Origin: Leptospira sp. | GTDB lineage: Bacteria > Spirochaetota > Leptospiria > Leptospirales > Leptospiraceae | NCBI GenBank assembly: GCA_025457985.1 | Contig: JALOTI010000125.1 | Coordinates: 1 to 6,116, forward strand | Reading direction: 5' to 3' | Length of the DNA: 6,116 nt | In this document: piece after piece, positions 1 to 6,116 of the stretch | How positions within the stretch are numbered: position 1 is the first letter of the stretch | Layout of the letters: the number at the start of each line of letters is the position of its first letter | Position numbers and translations under genes: made by a program | Notes under the pieces: generated by a model | What the model was told of the DNA's origin: nothing | Databases searched by the model: none | The model's input: the letters and a program-made list of their open reading frames with translations, nothing else

Positions 1-960
1 GGCTCGCGCGCCTCCACCTCCGAGTGCTAAACCTCGGGTTTGTGAAACTAAGTACCGAGCTAATGTATCCTTTTGGTAAAAGTTTTTAATCGTTTCATCT
101 TGAGGGAGGTAACTCGTTCGAACACCATCCTCCATCATTCGGATAGTACGCCCATTGAAGTTCCGAACTCGTCCTTTCCAAAAATTTACAATATCTCTTT
201 TTTCTTGGTAAAACTTTTCAGGATCTTGTTCCCAAATAATTATAAAGTCCGCTTGGACTACCAAAAACGGCATATCCGTTTTTGATACAGTCTCATCAAA
301 ATAGATATGAACTAGCGGTGTTTTTTTACGAACATTCGTTAAATATTCGGAGATTCTTGTCGGATCCATTCCTTTAAATGTTGAGATCGGTAGTGCGACG
401 GATAAGGATCTGGTCTGTTCACCATATTCGTTTAGAAAATTTCGAATTTTTTCTCCAAAATTGTATTCTGGTTCGAGTGGCAAATGGACACAAAGTCTGC
501 GTAGGCCTGTAAGTTTTTGTTTGTTATGTGGTCTTTCAAGATGATCCCTCATTCGAGAACCCATCATCTGAATTATATTTTGAGCTAGAATTTTTTCTTG
601 AGATGCTAATTGTAAAAATAGTTTCCCATCCAGTACATAGACGAGAGTGTCTATCACGGCGATTGCTGAAGTAGAATGATTCGATGCCGAAATGAGTGAG
701 TTTTCTGCAAGAACCTGCCCCGATCCGATATAGACGTGGCTCACTCCACCCACATTCTCTAAGAGAATCTCTCCGTATCGAATGATGTAGATATTTTCGG
801 AGGATTCACCTTTGTAATACAAGGCTTCATGACTTCGAATCAGCTTTTCTTTTATATTATTGGCGATCCGAGCAAGGACTGGTGAAGGTAATTTCTTAAA
901 CAACTCAACGGACTTTAAAAATTTTTGAATCGCCTGCTTTTCTATTCCTGTCCGTTTCAT
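1..960 (-). CDS. NTE-like patatin phospholipase with N-terminal cyclic-nucleotide-binding-like domain (C-terminal part outside window)
   Basis: The frame is open for 320 codons from the ATG at 960 and runs off the left edge. Residues about 20-140 have the beta-roll pattern of a cyclic-nucleotide-binding domain (YYKGESSENIYIIRYGEIL, then GSGQVLAENSLI, then VYVLDGKLF). Residues about 150-305 resemble the linker domain of neuropathy target esterase (NTE) and its bacterial relatives, including PFLVVQADFIIIW, which matches the NTE stretch before the lipase domain. Residues 309-320 (RGLALGGGGARA) are the start of a patatin domain: the glycine run forms the oxyanion hole. The GxSxG serine and the catalytic Asp would lie beyond the edge and cannot be checked. 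The family hydrolyses (lyso)phospholipids, usually at the inner membrane face. The cassette Arg expected after the Glu of the nucleotide pocket appears absent (NHSTSA, residues 94-99), so cyclic nucleotide binding is doubtful. The gene lies 15 bases after the MATE gene and is probably co-transcribed with it. Confidence 0.88.
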   Translation of the reverse strand, partial: MKRTGIEKQAIQKFLKSVELFKKLPSPVLARIANNIKEKLIRSHEALYYKGESSENIYIIRYGEILLENVGGVSHVYIGSGQVLAENSLISASNHSTSAIAVIDTLVYVLDGKLFLQLASQEKILAQNIIQMMGSRMRDHLERPHNKQKLTGLRRLCVHLPLEPEYNFGEKIRNFLNEYGEQTRSLSVALPISTFKGMDPTRISEYLTNVRKKTPLVHIYFDETVSKTDMPFLVVQADFIIIWEQDPEKFYQEKRDIVNFWKGRVRNFNGRTIRMMEDGVRTSYLPQDETIKNFYQKDTLARYLVSQTRGLALGGGGARA

Positions 961-964
961 CTTT

Positions 965-969
965 CCCTC
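965..969 (-). promoter_or_regulatory. Ribosome binding site of the NTE-like gene
   Basis: Read on the minus strand, GAGGG stands four bases before the ATG at 960, in the short gap after the MATE stop codon (976-978). It is the clearest Shine-Dalgarno sequence in the window and fixes the start of the NTE-like gene. Confidence 0.6.
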
Positions 970-975
970 ACCCTA

Positions 976-2331
976 TTAAATTCGTATGTTTACCCACTCC
1001 TTCTTACGAAATTTTCTTACAAATAAGACTGCGAGGAGTAAAATCCAAATAAAAAATGCAATCCATATCCCTATCGTACCAAAACCCAGTTGAATCCCTA
1101 ATAGATAGGCCAAAGGCAACATAATCGGAAACGAAACCAAAAGATACACACCCATCACATAATACATCATTCCCGCACTCCGAAGCGCAGATCCAACGAC
1201 CATATGATAGGCATCTCCTACCTGAATGAGCGCCACGATACATAAGGCGGGATAGGCCGCTTCCATAACAGCAGGAACGTCGGTGAAAAATCCAATCAAC
1301 CAGTTTCCAGCAAGGATAAAGAAGAGTCCCATACTCCCCATGACGATCGCAGAAAATGTGGCAGACCGCATAGTGCCTTCGTATGCTAAGCGGATCTTTC
1401 CTTGACCCATAGCTTGTCCAAGTATCGTCGTTGCAGCTATACCAAAAGAAAATCCTGGCATGAAGGACAAACTAAGACAAGTTAAAACAACACTAGCAGA
1501 TGCTAGGGCTGTCGTACTAATCATTCCTGCTATTTTATAAAATCCTGAAAAAGCAAAATTCACAAGTGTCCCTTCTAAAGCGGGAGCAAATCCCACAACA
1601 CAAAGTTCCTTTAAAATGGCATAACTAGGAGAGAAGATCGGATATTTAAAAAATAGAATTACATCTTTTCGAAAGAGGTAAAACAATAGGATCACCAAAG
1701 CTGGAATGGAAGAATACGTTGACGCGAGCGCCGCCCCTTTTACTCCCATCGCAGGAAAACCTAAATTTCCAAATATAAGAATCCAATTTAAAAATATATT
1801 TGTGATGGAAGCTGAGATAGATGAAATCATTCCTACTTGAACAATTCCAATACCATCGAAAAATCCTCGTAATGCGAATCCAACAAAAAATAAAACGGTT
1901 CCTAAAAACCTGTATGATAGATAGACTCCCGCTGTTTCTATCACTTCTGGATCATCACCGATCAATGCCATTATTTTGGGAGCATATAGATATCCAAACC
2001 AAGACAATAAAATACCTATACCAAAAGATAAATATAACGAGTTGATTAATGTAATTCCAACTCCCTTGTAATTTTTTTCGCCGAACCGTCGGGCAACAAT
2101 TATCTGCACAGCCATGGATCCACCCATCAAAAATGCAAATATCGAAAAATAAACCATCCCTCCAAAACCCACGGCTGCCAGCGGAATTTCTCCGAGTCTT
2201 CCTACCATAGCAGTATCCGCTACCATGATTGCCGTATAACTAATCATTCCAAAAAAAACTGGGATTGCCAGACGAAGAATCTTCTGATTCAATCGTGTTA
2301 GCTTTAGGATGCGTCTAATGTTGTGAAGCAT
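976..2331 (-). CDS. MATE family efflux transporter (multidrug/Na+ or H+ antiporter)
   Basis: From the ATG at 2331 the protein has 451 residues, the usual MATE length, with about twelve hydrophobic segments in two related halves. The first half opens with LRLAIPVFFGMIS and carries VADTAMVGRLG (residues about 37-47). The Asp in helix 1 (D39) is the position used for cation coupling in NorM/DinF proteins. ARRFGEKNY follows helix 2. The second half repeats the pattern with GFAPALEGTLVNF and GQAMGQGKIRLAYEG. MATE proteins expel cationic drugs, dyes or metabolites from the cytoplasm in exchange for Na+ or H+; the substrate cannot be read from the sequence. The frame stays open upstream to a GTG at 2373. 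A GTG at 2367 has AAAGG five bases before it, so a start overlapping the divergent deaminase gene is possible, but the ATG gives a standard N-terminus. There is no strong ribosome site before the ATG. The NTE-like gene follows after 15 bases. Confidence 0.93.
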   Translation of the reverse strand: MLHNIRRILKLTRLNQKILRLAIPVFFGMISYTAIMVADTAMVGRLGEIPLAAVGFGGMVYFSIFAFLMGGSMAVQIIVARRFGEKNYKGVGITLINSLYLSFGIGILLSWFGYLYAPKIMALIGDDPEVIETAGVYLSYRFLGTVLFFVGFALRGFFDGIGIVQVGMISSISASITNIFLNWILIFGNLGFPAMGVKGAALASTYSSIPALVILLFYLFRKDVILFFKYPIFSPSYAILKELCVVGFAPALEGTLVNFAFSGFYKIAGMISTTALASASVVLTCLSLSFMPGFSFGIAATTILGQAMGQGKIRLAYEGTMRSATFSAIVMGSMGLFFILAGNWLIGFFTDVPAVMEAAYPALCIVALIQVGDAYHMVVGSALRSAGMMYYVMGVYLLVSFPIMLPLAYLLGIQLGFGTIGIWIAFFIWILLLAVLFVRKFRKKEWVNIRI

Positions 2332-2349
2332 AGTTAAAGTCACTCTTAT
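2332..2349. promoter_or_regulatory. 18-base divergent intergenic gap between MATE and deaminase genes
   Basis: Only 18 bases separate the ATG of the MATE gene (2331, minus) from the ATG of the deaminase gene (2350, plus). An AT-rich run at 2345-2358 holds -10-like hexamers: TATAAG and TATACA on the minus strand. Neither has a matching -35 at normal spacing. On the plus strand TTGTGA (2321-2326), 17 bases, then TCTTAT (2344-2349) looks like a promoter, but it would start transcription after the deaminase ATG. So the region must contain divergent signals, but I cannot place them, and they probably extend into the coding sequences on both sides. Confidence 0.3.
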
Positions 2350-3660
2350 ATGTATACTGATCTGCACAACCACCTTTATGGATGTTTACCAGCTGAAACT
2401 CTGTTTCGCATAGGGAAAGAGAACCCAAATCCAAGGTGGGAAATTTATCTAGACTCATTCGAAAAAGCTTATGGTATTAAAATCAGTCCTAAGACTTTTT
2501 TTGAAGATTATAAGGATCCCAATCAATTCAAACAACTCTACCAATTTAGAGAGAAAGCACCTTTTTTGCATTTCCAAGCTAAATTCAATTTAATAATCGC
2601 ATTAGTTAAGTTTGACGATAAAGAAATTCGAGAAGTGACTACCGATGTAGTTTTTTCACAAAGTCGGGAAGATGTGAGTTATTCAGAGTATCGTTTGATG
2701 TTTGGAAAAGATGAGCCTAAAGAAAGTTTTTATGCAAAACTTATGGCTTCGGTAGAAGGTTTGGCGCTAGGCGAAGAAAAGGCAAAATCCAATGGGAAAA
2801 ATATAGAATCTCGACTTGCAATATCTCTTCATCGAGATAAAAATTTCGAACAACATTATGATTGGATGAAAAATTGGATGGTTAAGGATTCCTTTTTACG
2901 AAAGTATTTAGTAGGGATCGATTTTTGTCATATAGAGGAAGGTTTTCCTGTTCAGGATAAACTTCATTTCTTTAAATCCGTAAATAAGGATAATATTTCT
3001 TCACCTGATTCTAGTTTGGCGATTCTTTACCATGTGGGGGAAAGTTTTAGAGATAAAACTCCGTTTTCTGCCGTTCGCTGGGTTATGGAGGCAGGATTAG
3101 GAGGAGCCCATCGTTTAGGGCATGCACTTGCTCTTGGTATAGACTCTGACTTTTTTTTAGGAGATGAACGGGTAGAAACAGTCTCGGAGGCGAGAGCTCA
3201 AGTTGAATTGGAACTTGAAGAATTGGACACTATTTCTAGTTTTGGACCGTTTTACTCAAAAGAAGAATTAGATGGAATTCGAAATGGTTTGGAGGGAAAG
3301 TCGGATAGTGAACTTGTCTATACTAACTTTGATTCAACAAAGTCACAGTATCTTCATACCTTTCAAAACTATGCGATGAGCAAACTTTCAAAAACGAATG
3401 TAGTAGTTGAATGTTGTCCCTCTTCCAATCTCTATATAGGAATGTTAGAACACCACATCGACCATCCAATCCATAGATTTGTACAAAATGATTTAAAGGT
3501 AACAATTGCATCTGACGATCCTGGTTTGTTTGGAACCAGTTTGGAAGAAGAGTATGCCCATGCTCATACGGCTGGATTGAGTTCAAAACAGTTGGAATCC
3601 ATTCGAGAAACCTCTTTCCAATACAGTTCCAGACGGCTTTGTGGTTGCGAATTCGATTGA
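2350..3660 (+). CDS. Adenosine deaminase family protein with a long internal insertion
   Basis: The protein has 436 residues, against about 330-350 for typical bacterial adenosine deaminases. Every metal and catalytic motif of the family is visible. DLHNHLYGCLPAETL at the N-terminus gives zinc ligands H6 and H8. YHVGES gives zinc ligand H228 and the catalytic acid E231. HRLGHAL gives H258. ECCPSSN (354-360) is the usual ExCPTSN. IASDDPGLFGTSLEEEY gives zinc ligand D389 and substrate-binding D390. VSYSEYRLMFG (109-119) matches the conserved VxYxExR strand. The family hydrolyses adenosine to inosine and ammonia in the cytoplasm; adenine or another purine derivative as substrate is also possible. 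H258 and E354 lie 96 residues apart, roughly 70 more than usual, because of an acidic insertion. The ATG at 2350 is the furthest upstream start, since an in-frame TAA lies at 2335-2337. It has no good ribosome site. It is the first gene of a probable three-gene operon. Confidence 0.9.
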   Translation: MYTDLHNHLYGCLPAETLFRIGKENPNPRWEIYLDSFEKAYGIKISPKTFFEDYKDPNQFKQLYQFREKAPFLHFQAKFNLIIALVKFDDKEIREVTTDVVFSQSREDVSYSEYRLMFGKDEPKESFYAKLMASVEGLALGEEKAKSNGKNIESRLAISLHRDKNFEQHYDWMKNWMVKDSFLRKYLVGIDFCHIEEGFPVQDKLHFFKSVNKDNISSPDSSLAILYHVGESFRDKTPFSAVRWVMEAGLGGAHRLGHALALGIDSDFFLGDERVETVSEARAQVELELEELDTISSFGPFYSKEELDGIRNGLEGKSDSELVYTNFDSTKSQYLHTFQNYAMSKLSKTNVVVECCPSSNLYIGMLEHHIDHPIHRFVQNDLKVTIASDDPGLFGTSLEEEYAHAHTAGLSSKQLESIRETSFQYSSRRLCGCEFD

Positions 3661-3691
3661 CCGAACTTACTACGAAGTTAACCTCGATGGT

Positions 3692-4387
3692 ATGGGGAAC
3701 TTGCCCAAATTAAAATTCTTAGTTATTGTCGCATTACTTCATTCTCAACTTGCTTTTGGACAGACAAAAGAAGGTTTTTATGACAACAACAACTACGATC
3801 TACGCAATCTGCCCTCTTCAGACCCTGAATCCAATGTAATGCCCGATGTGAACCAACCACCCCAGTTTGAAAAACCGCCTCTTGCCACTCCTAAAAACGC
3901 ACGGACCCAATATTCAGGTTTTGAATCGATTCCTGGCGCAGGTGCTTTATTGAACAATGGTAGATTACCAACTAGCGGAAATAATACGAATCCCCAAGGC
4001 AATCCCCTATTAAATCCGCAGACTTCATTGATTAACCCATTAACGGGGGAAATCAACGAACAAGCACTTCAGAAAAATCTTCAAAAAAGCAGACTCAAAC
4101 AAGAAAACAACAAAAAGAAAAAAGAAGAATTTGATGAAGAGGCAGTGTACGAAGAATCTAAATTCAGACGTGGCTATATTATTTTCTTTTTAACTCTACC
4201 ATTCGCTGTGGGTGCATCCTCGGCTGCTGTCGCACTAATGCCTGTAGCTTTGCAAAAAGCGGCAGAAGGTAGTGCTGTCTTATTGATTGGATCTCTTGGG
4301 CTTTCTAGTACGAATGTCTATCTCGACCAAAAACGATTGGAAGAACATAGAGAAAAGAAAAAGCAACTCGCTGAATCAAAACCTTGA
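3692..4387 (+). CDS. Hypothetical exported protein: signal peptide, low-complexity middle, C-terminal hydrophobic hairpin
   Basis: I do not recognise this protein. From the ATG at 3692 it has 231 residues. Residues 1-23 look like a signal peptide (LPKLKFLVIVALLHSQLAFG, likely cleaved near AFG|Q) with no lipobox Cys. Residues about 24-120 are rich in Pro, Asn and Gly, without visible domains, and include related phrases NPLLNP and INPLTGE. Residues about 125-160 are highly charged (KKKKEEFDEEAVYEESKF) and probably helical. Residues 161-187 and about 191-211 are hydrophobic, rich in Ala, Gly and Ser, and could form two membrane helices. The tail is Lys/Glu-rich. A TTG start at 3701 would give an equally good signal peptide. 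A GTG at 3641 would overlap the deaminase gene and put 17 extra residues before the signal peptide, which is less likely. The gene begins 31 bases after the deaminase stop, and its own stop overlaps the start of the potassium transporter gene, suggesting translational coupling. Confidence 0.75.
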   Translation: MGNLPKLKFLVIVALLHSQLAFGQTKEGFYDNNNYDLRNLPSSDPESNVMPDVNQPPQFEKPPLATPKNARTQYSGFESIPGAGALLNNGRLPTSGNNTNPQGNPLLNPQTSLINPLTGEINEQALQKNLQKSRLKQENNKKKKEEFDEEAVYEESKFRRGYIIFFLTLPFAVGASSAAVALMPVALQKAAEGSAVLLIGSLGLSSTNVYLDQKRLEEHREKKKQLAESKP

Positions 4388-6116
4388 GTCCCAAACGAAT
4401 CATTGCCAGTTTCCGGCACCTTCTCCAAGAACTAGAACGAAAGAAACACGAAATTAGAAAGTATTATTTTGAGAACTTTCGATTTCTCGGACGTAGCTTG
4501 TATACTATATCTGGGATTATTTCTTTCATTATATTGATTTGTGAATACGGATTTTATTATCCAAATGATTGGGAACTATATGCTCGTTTTACCGTAACCA
4601 TTCTAGTCTACTTTTTTATATTTTATGAGATACTATCACTAATTTTCACCTCACAACCAATAATTGAATACATCAACTTTCATAAGATTGAAATGATGAT
4701 TTTGTTTTTGATCAGTATTGAGTTTATTTATAAAAAAGAAATTACCGAGTTTACTTCAAACTTGATGGTGTCTGGGGATGATGGAACACTTCTTTTTTTA
4801 TCAATCAATCAAATACTATTTTTTTTCTCAAATCTTGCTCATTTTTTTAGACTAAATAAAAACAGTGAGTACAAAAAGCTCAATCCAAGTTTTGTATTAA
4901 TTTTTTCGTTTATCTCTATTATCGTAGTTGGAACTATTTTTTTACATTTCCCAAAATCAACTAACGGAAATATTTCGACCATAGATATTATTTTTACAAC
5001 TGTAAGTGCTACTTGTGTTACGGGACTAAGTACCTTGGATATCTCAAAATCATTTACCAAGACTGGTCAAATGATTATATTAGTTTTGATTCAAATTGGT
5101 GGACTCGGACTTATGACTCTCACTAGTTTCTTTTCTATTTTCTTGGCTGGTAAAGTTTCGGTTAGTGATACTCTCCTTGTTAAGGACTTACTTTCGGAAG
5201 AAACAATTGGAAAAGCCAAAGATATATTAAAACAAATAGCAATCCTAACATTTTTGATAGAACTATTGGGAGCTTGTATGCTCTACCTATCCATCCCAAA
5301 AGATCTTGGCTATTCAACATCGGAGCTTATCTACTTTTCGGCCTTTCACTCAATCTCCGCTTTCTGCAATGCTGGCTTCAGCTTATTGTCGAACGGGCTT
5401 GCTACAGAAGGCTTCCAATTGAATCACAGTTTCCTGAGCTCCATAATGGTATTGATTGTATTAGGTGGAATTGGATTCCCAATTTTGTCACAGCTAAAAT
5501 CCCGTTTATTCCATTCCTCCAATAAGAAGTTTCGTTGGTCTGTTTCGACTATTTTAGCTTTGAGCATATCCTTTATTCTCTGGACTTTTGGAACCATCTC
5601 TTATTTTCTTTTAGAATCCGAAGCTAGCCTAGCAACTTTAAGTTGGGGAGATAAGATTTTTCATTCGTTATTTTTTAGTATAACAACGCGAACGGCTGGT
5701 TTTAATACTTTGGATCTAACAACCATGGGAATACCGATAACTTTTTTATCTTTCTTTTTAATGTGGGTCGGCGCTTCACCAGTTTCAACTGGAGGAGGTA
5801 TCAAAACTACTACATTTGCTCTTTCCTTTTTGAATATATTAAATCAAATCCGTGGCAAACAAAAGATGGAAATCCTGTATCGAACGATTTCACCTGCATC
5901 AATTTCTCGAGCAAGTGCAACAATCGTATTATCTTTGTTTGTTATCTTTTCTGCTGTTTTTATTTTATTACTCACGGAAACGGGAAATTTTTTAGATCTT
6001 TGTTTTGAAGTTGTTTCTGCTTTTGGAACTGTAGGCCTTACCCGAGGAATCACACCCAATCTATCCTTTTACGGAAAAGTTACTATTTGTGTAGTAATGT
6101 TTATAGGTCGCGTAGG
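4384..6116 (+). CDS. ktrB: TrkH/KtrB family potassium transporter with N-terminal four-helix extension (C-terminus outside window)
   Basis: The frame is open from a TTG at 4384 to the right edge: 577 full codons and no stop. The four pore-loop signatures of the TrkH/KtrB/HKT superfamily appear in order: SATCVTGL (208-215), FHSISAFCNAGFSL (321-334), TTRTAGFNTLD (434-444) and SAFGTVGLTRGITPN (545-559). All four filter glycines are present (G214, G331, G439, G551), indicating K+ selectivity. ASPVSTGGGIKTTTFA lies between loops three and four, as in KtrB. The loops resemble KtrB more than TrkH. Such proteins take up K+ across the inner membrane with a cytoplasmic RCK partner (KtrA/TrkA), not visible here but possibly downstream. 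The last residues (MFIGRVG) match a site near the family C-terminus, so little is missing. Residues 1-165 precede the normal KtrB start and contain about four hydrophobic segments. The TTG is the only start before residue 104, because an in-frame TGA lies at 4372-4374. It overlaps the preceding stop as TTGA and has no clear ribosome site. Confidence 0.92.
   Translation, partial: MSPKRIIASFRHLLQELERKKHEIRKYYFENFRFLGRSLYTISGIISFIILICEYGFYYPNDWELYARFTVTILVYFFIFYEILSLIFTSQPIIEYINFHKIEMMILFLISIEFIYKKEITEFTSNLMVSGDDGTLLFLSINQILFFFSNLAHFFRLNKNSEYKKLNPSFVLIFSFISIIVVGTIFLHFPKSTNGNISTIDIIFTTVSATCVTGLSTLDISKSFTKTGQMIILVLIQIGGLGLMTLTSFFSIFLAGKVSVSDTLLVKDLLSEETIGKAKDILKQIAILTFLIELLGACMLYLSIPKDLGYSTSELIYFSAFHSISAFCNAGFSLLSNGLATEGFQLNHSFLSSIMVLIVLGGIGFPILSQLKSRLFHSSNKKFRWSVSTILALSISFILWTFGTISYFLLESEASLATLSWGDKIFHSLFFSITTRTAGFNTLDLTTMGIPITFLSFFLMWVGASPVSTGGGIKTTTFALSFLNILNQIRGKQKMEILYRTISPASISRASATIVLSLFVIFSAVFILLLTETGNFLDLCFEVVSAFGTVGLTRGITPNLSFYGKVTICVVMFIGRV

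Noticed and set aside
73..285. Open frames of 70-90 codons opposite to or out of phase with the main genes, such as this plus-strand one under the NTE-like gene.
   Set aside because: They lie wholly inside genes with strong family motifs, lack ribosome sites, and encode no recognisable protein pattern.
3150..3165. Run of eight T in the deaminase gene that forms an in-frame T TTT TTA heptamer, the pattern of -1 ribosomal frameshift sites.
   Set aside because: The -1 frame reaches a TGA within three codons, the normal frame continues through all catalytic motifs, and I see no convincing downstream stem-loop. AT-rich Phe/Leu codons explain it.
3664..3686. Small inverted repeat AACTT/AAGTT and a 14-base near-palindrome (3673-3686) centred on GTTAAC, just before the hypothetical protein start.
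   Set aside because: The stem is only five base pairs with no T-run for a terminator, and the palindrome is imperfect and short. Chance is likely in AT-rich DNA.
3641..3691. GTG at 3641 as the start of the hypothetical exported protein, overlapping the deaminase gene by 20 bases.
   Set aside because: It would put 17 polar residues ahead of a normal-looking signal peptide; the ATG at 3692 or TTG at 3701 fits export better.
1..6116. Search for tRNA or rRNA genes, CRISPR repeats, insertion-sequence ends, riboswitches and rho-independent terminators.
   Set aside because: Nothing convincing by eye: nearly every base is coding, and no gap exceeds 31 bases with the starts chosen here.

Overview
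The window is ordinary, tightly packed bacterial chromosome. It is AT-rich, with five protein genes, almost no non-coding DNA, and no RNA gene, mobile element or CRISPR array that I can see. The organism looks like a spirochaete of the Leptospira type. This is inferred from AT-rich codon use, a TTG start, a cyclic-nucleotide-domain/patatin protein and a long KtrB with an N-terminal membrane extension. There is no phylogenetic marker gene, so the assignment is only moderately secure.

Left part, minus strand (1-2331): a MATE-family drug/sodium antiporter gene is followed after 15 bases by a gene for an NTE-like protein. That protein has a cyclic-nucleotide-binding-like domain, a linker domain and a patatin phospholipase domain. 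It is cut by the left edge of the window just after the oxyanion-hole glycines. The two genes are probably one transcript.

Middle (about 2331-2350): the MATE gene and an adenosine-deaminase-family gene diverge with only 18 bases between their start codons. Each promoter must therefore lie partly or wholly inside the other gene.

Right part, plus strand (2350-6116): an adenosine deaminase homologue has all metal and catalytic residues plus an unusually long insertion. It is followed by an unrecognised secreted or membrane-anchored protein with a low-complexity middle. Next comes a KtrB/TrkH potassium transporter that starts on a TTG overlapping the previous stop (TTGA) and runs off the right edge shortly before its expected end. 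The spacing suggests one operon. I see no convincing metabolic link between purine deamination and potassium uptake, so co-transcription may be convenience only.

No clear new biological system is present. The points worth a second look are the deaminase insertion, the four-helix extension of the potassium transporter, the degenerate nucleotide pocket of the NTE-like protein, the unknown protein coupled to the transporter, and the compressed divergent start region.
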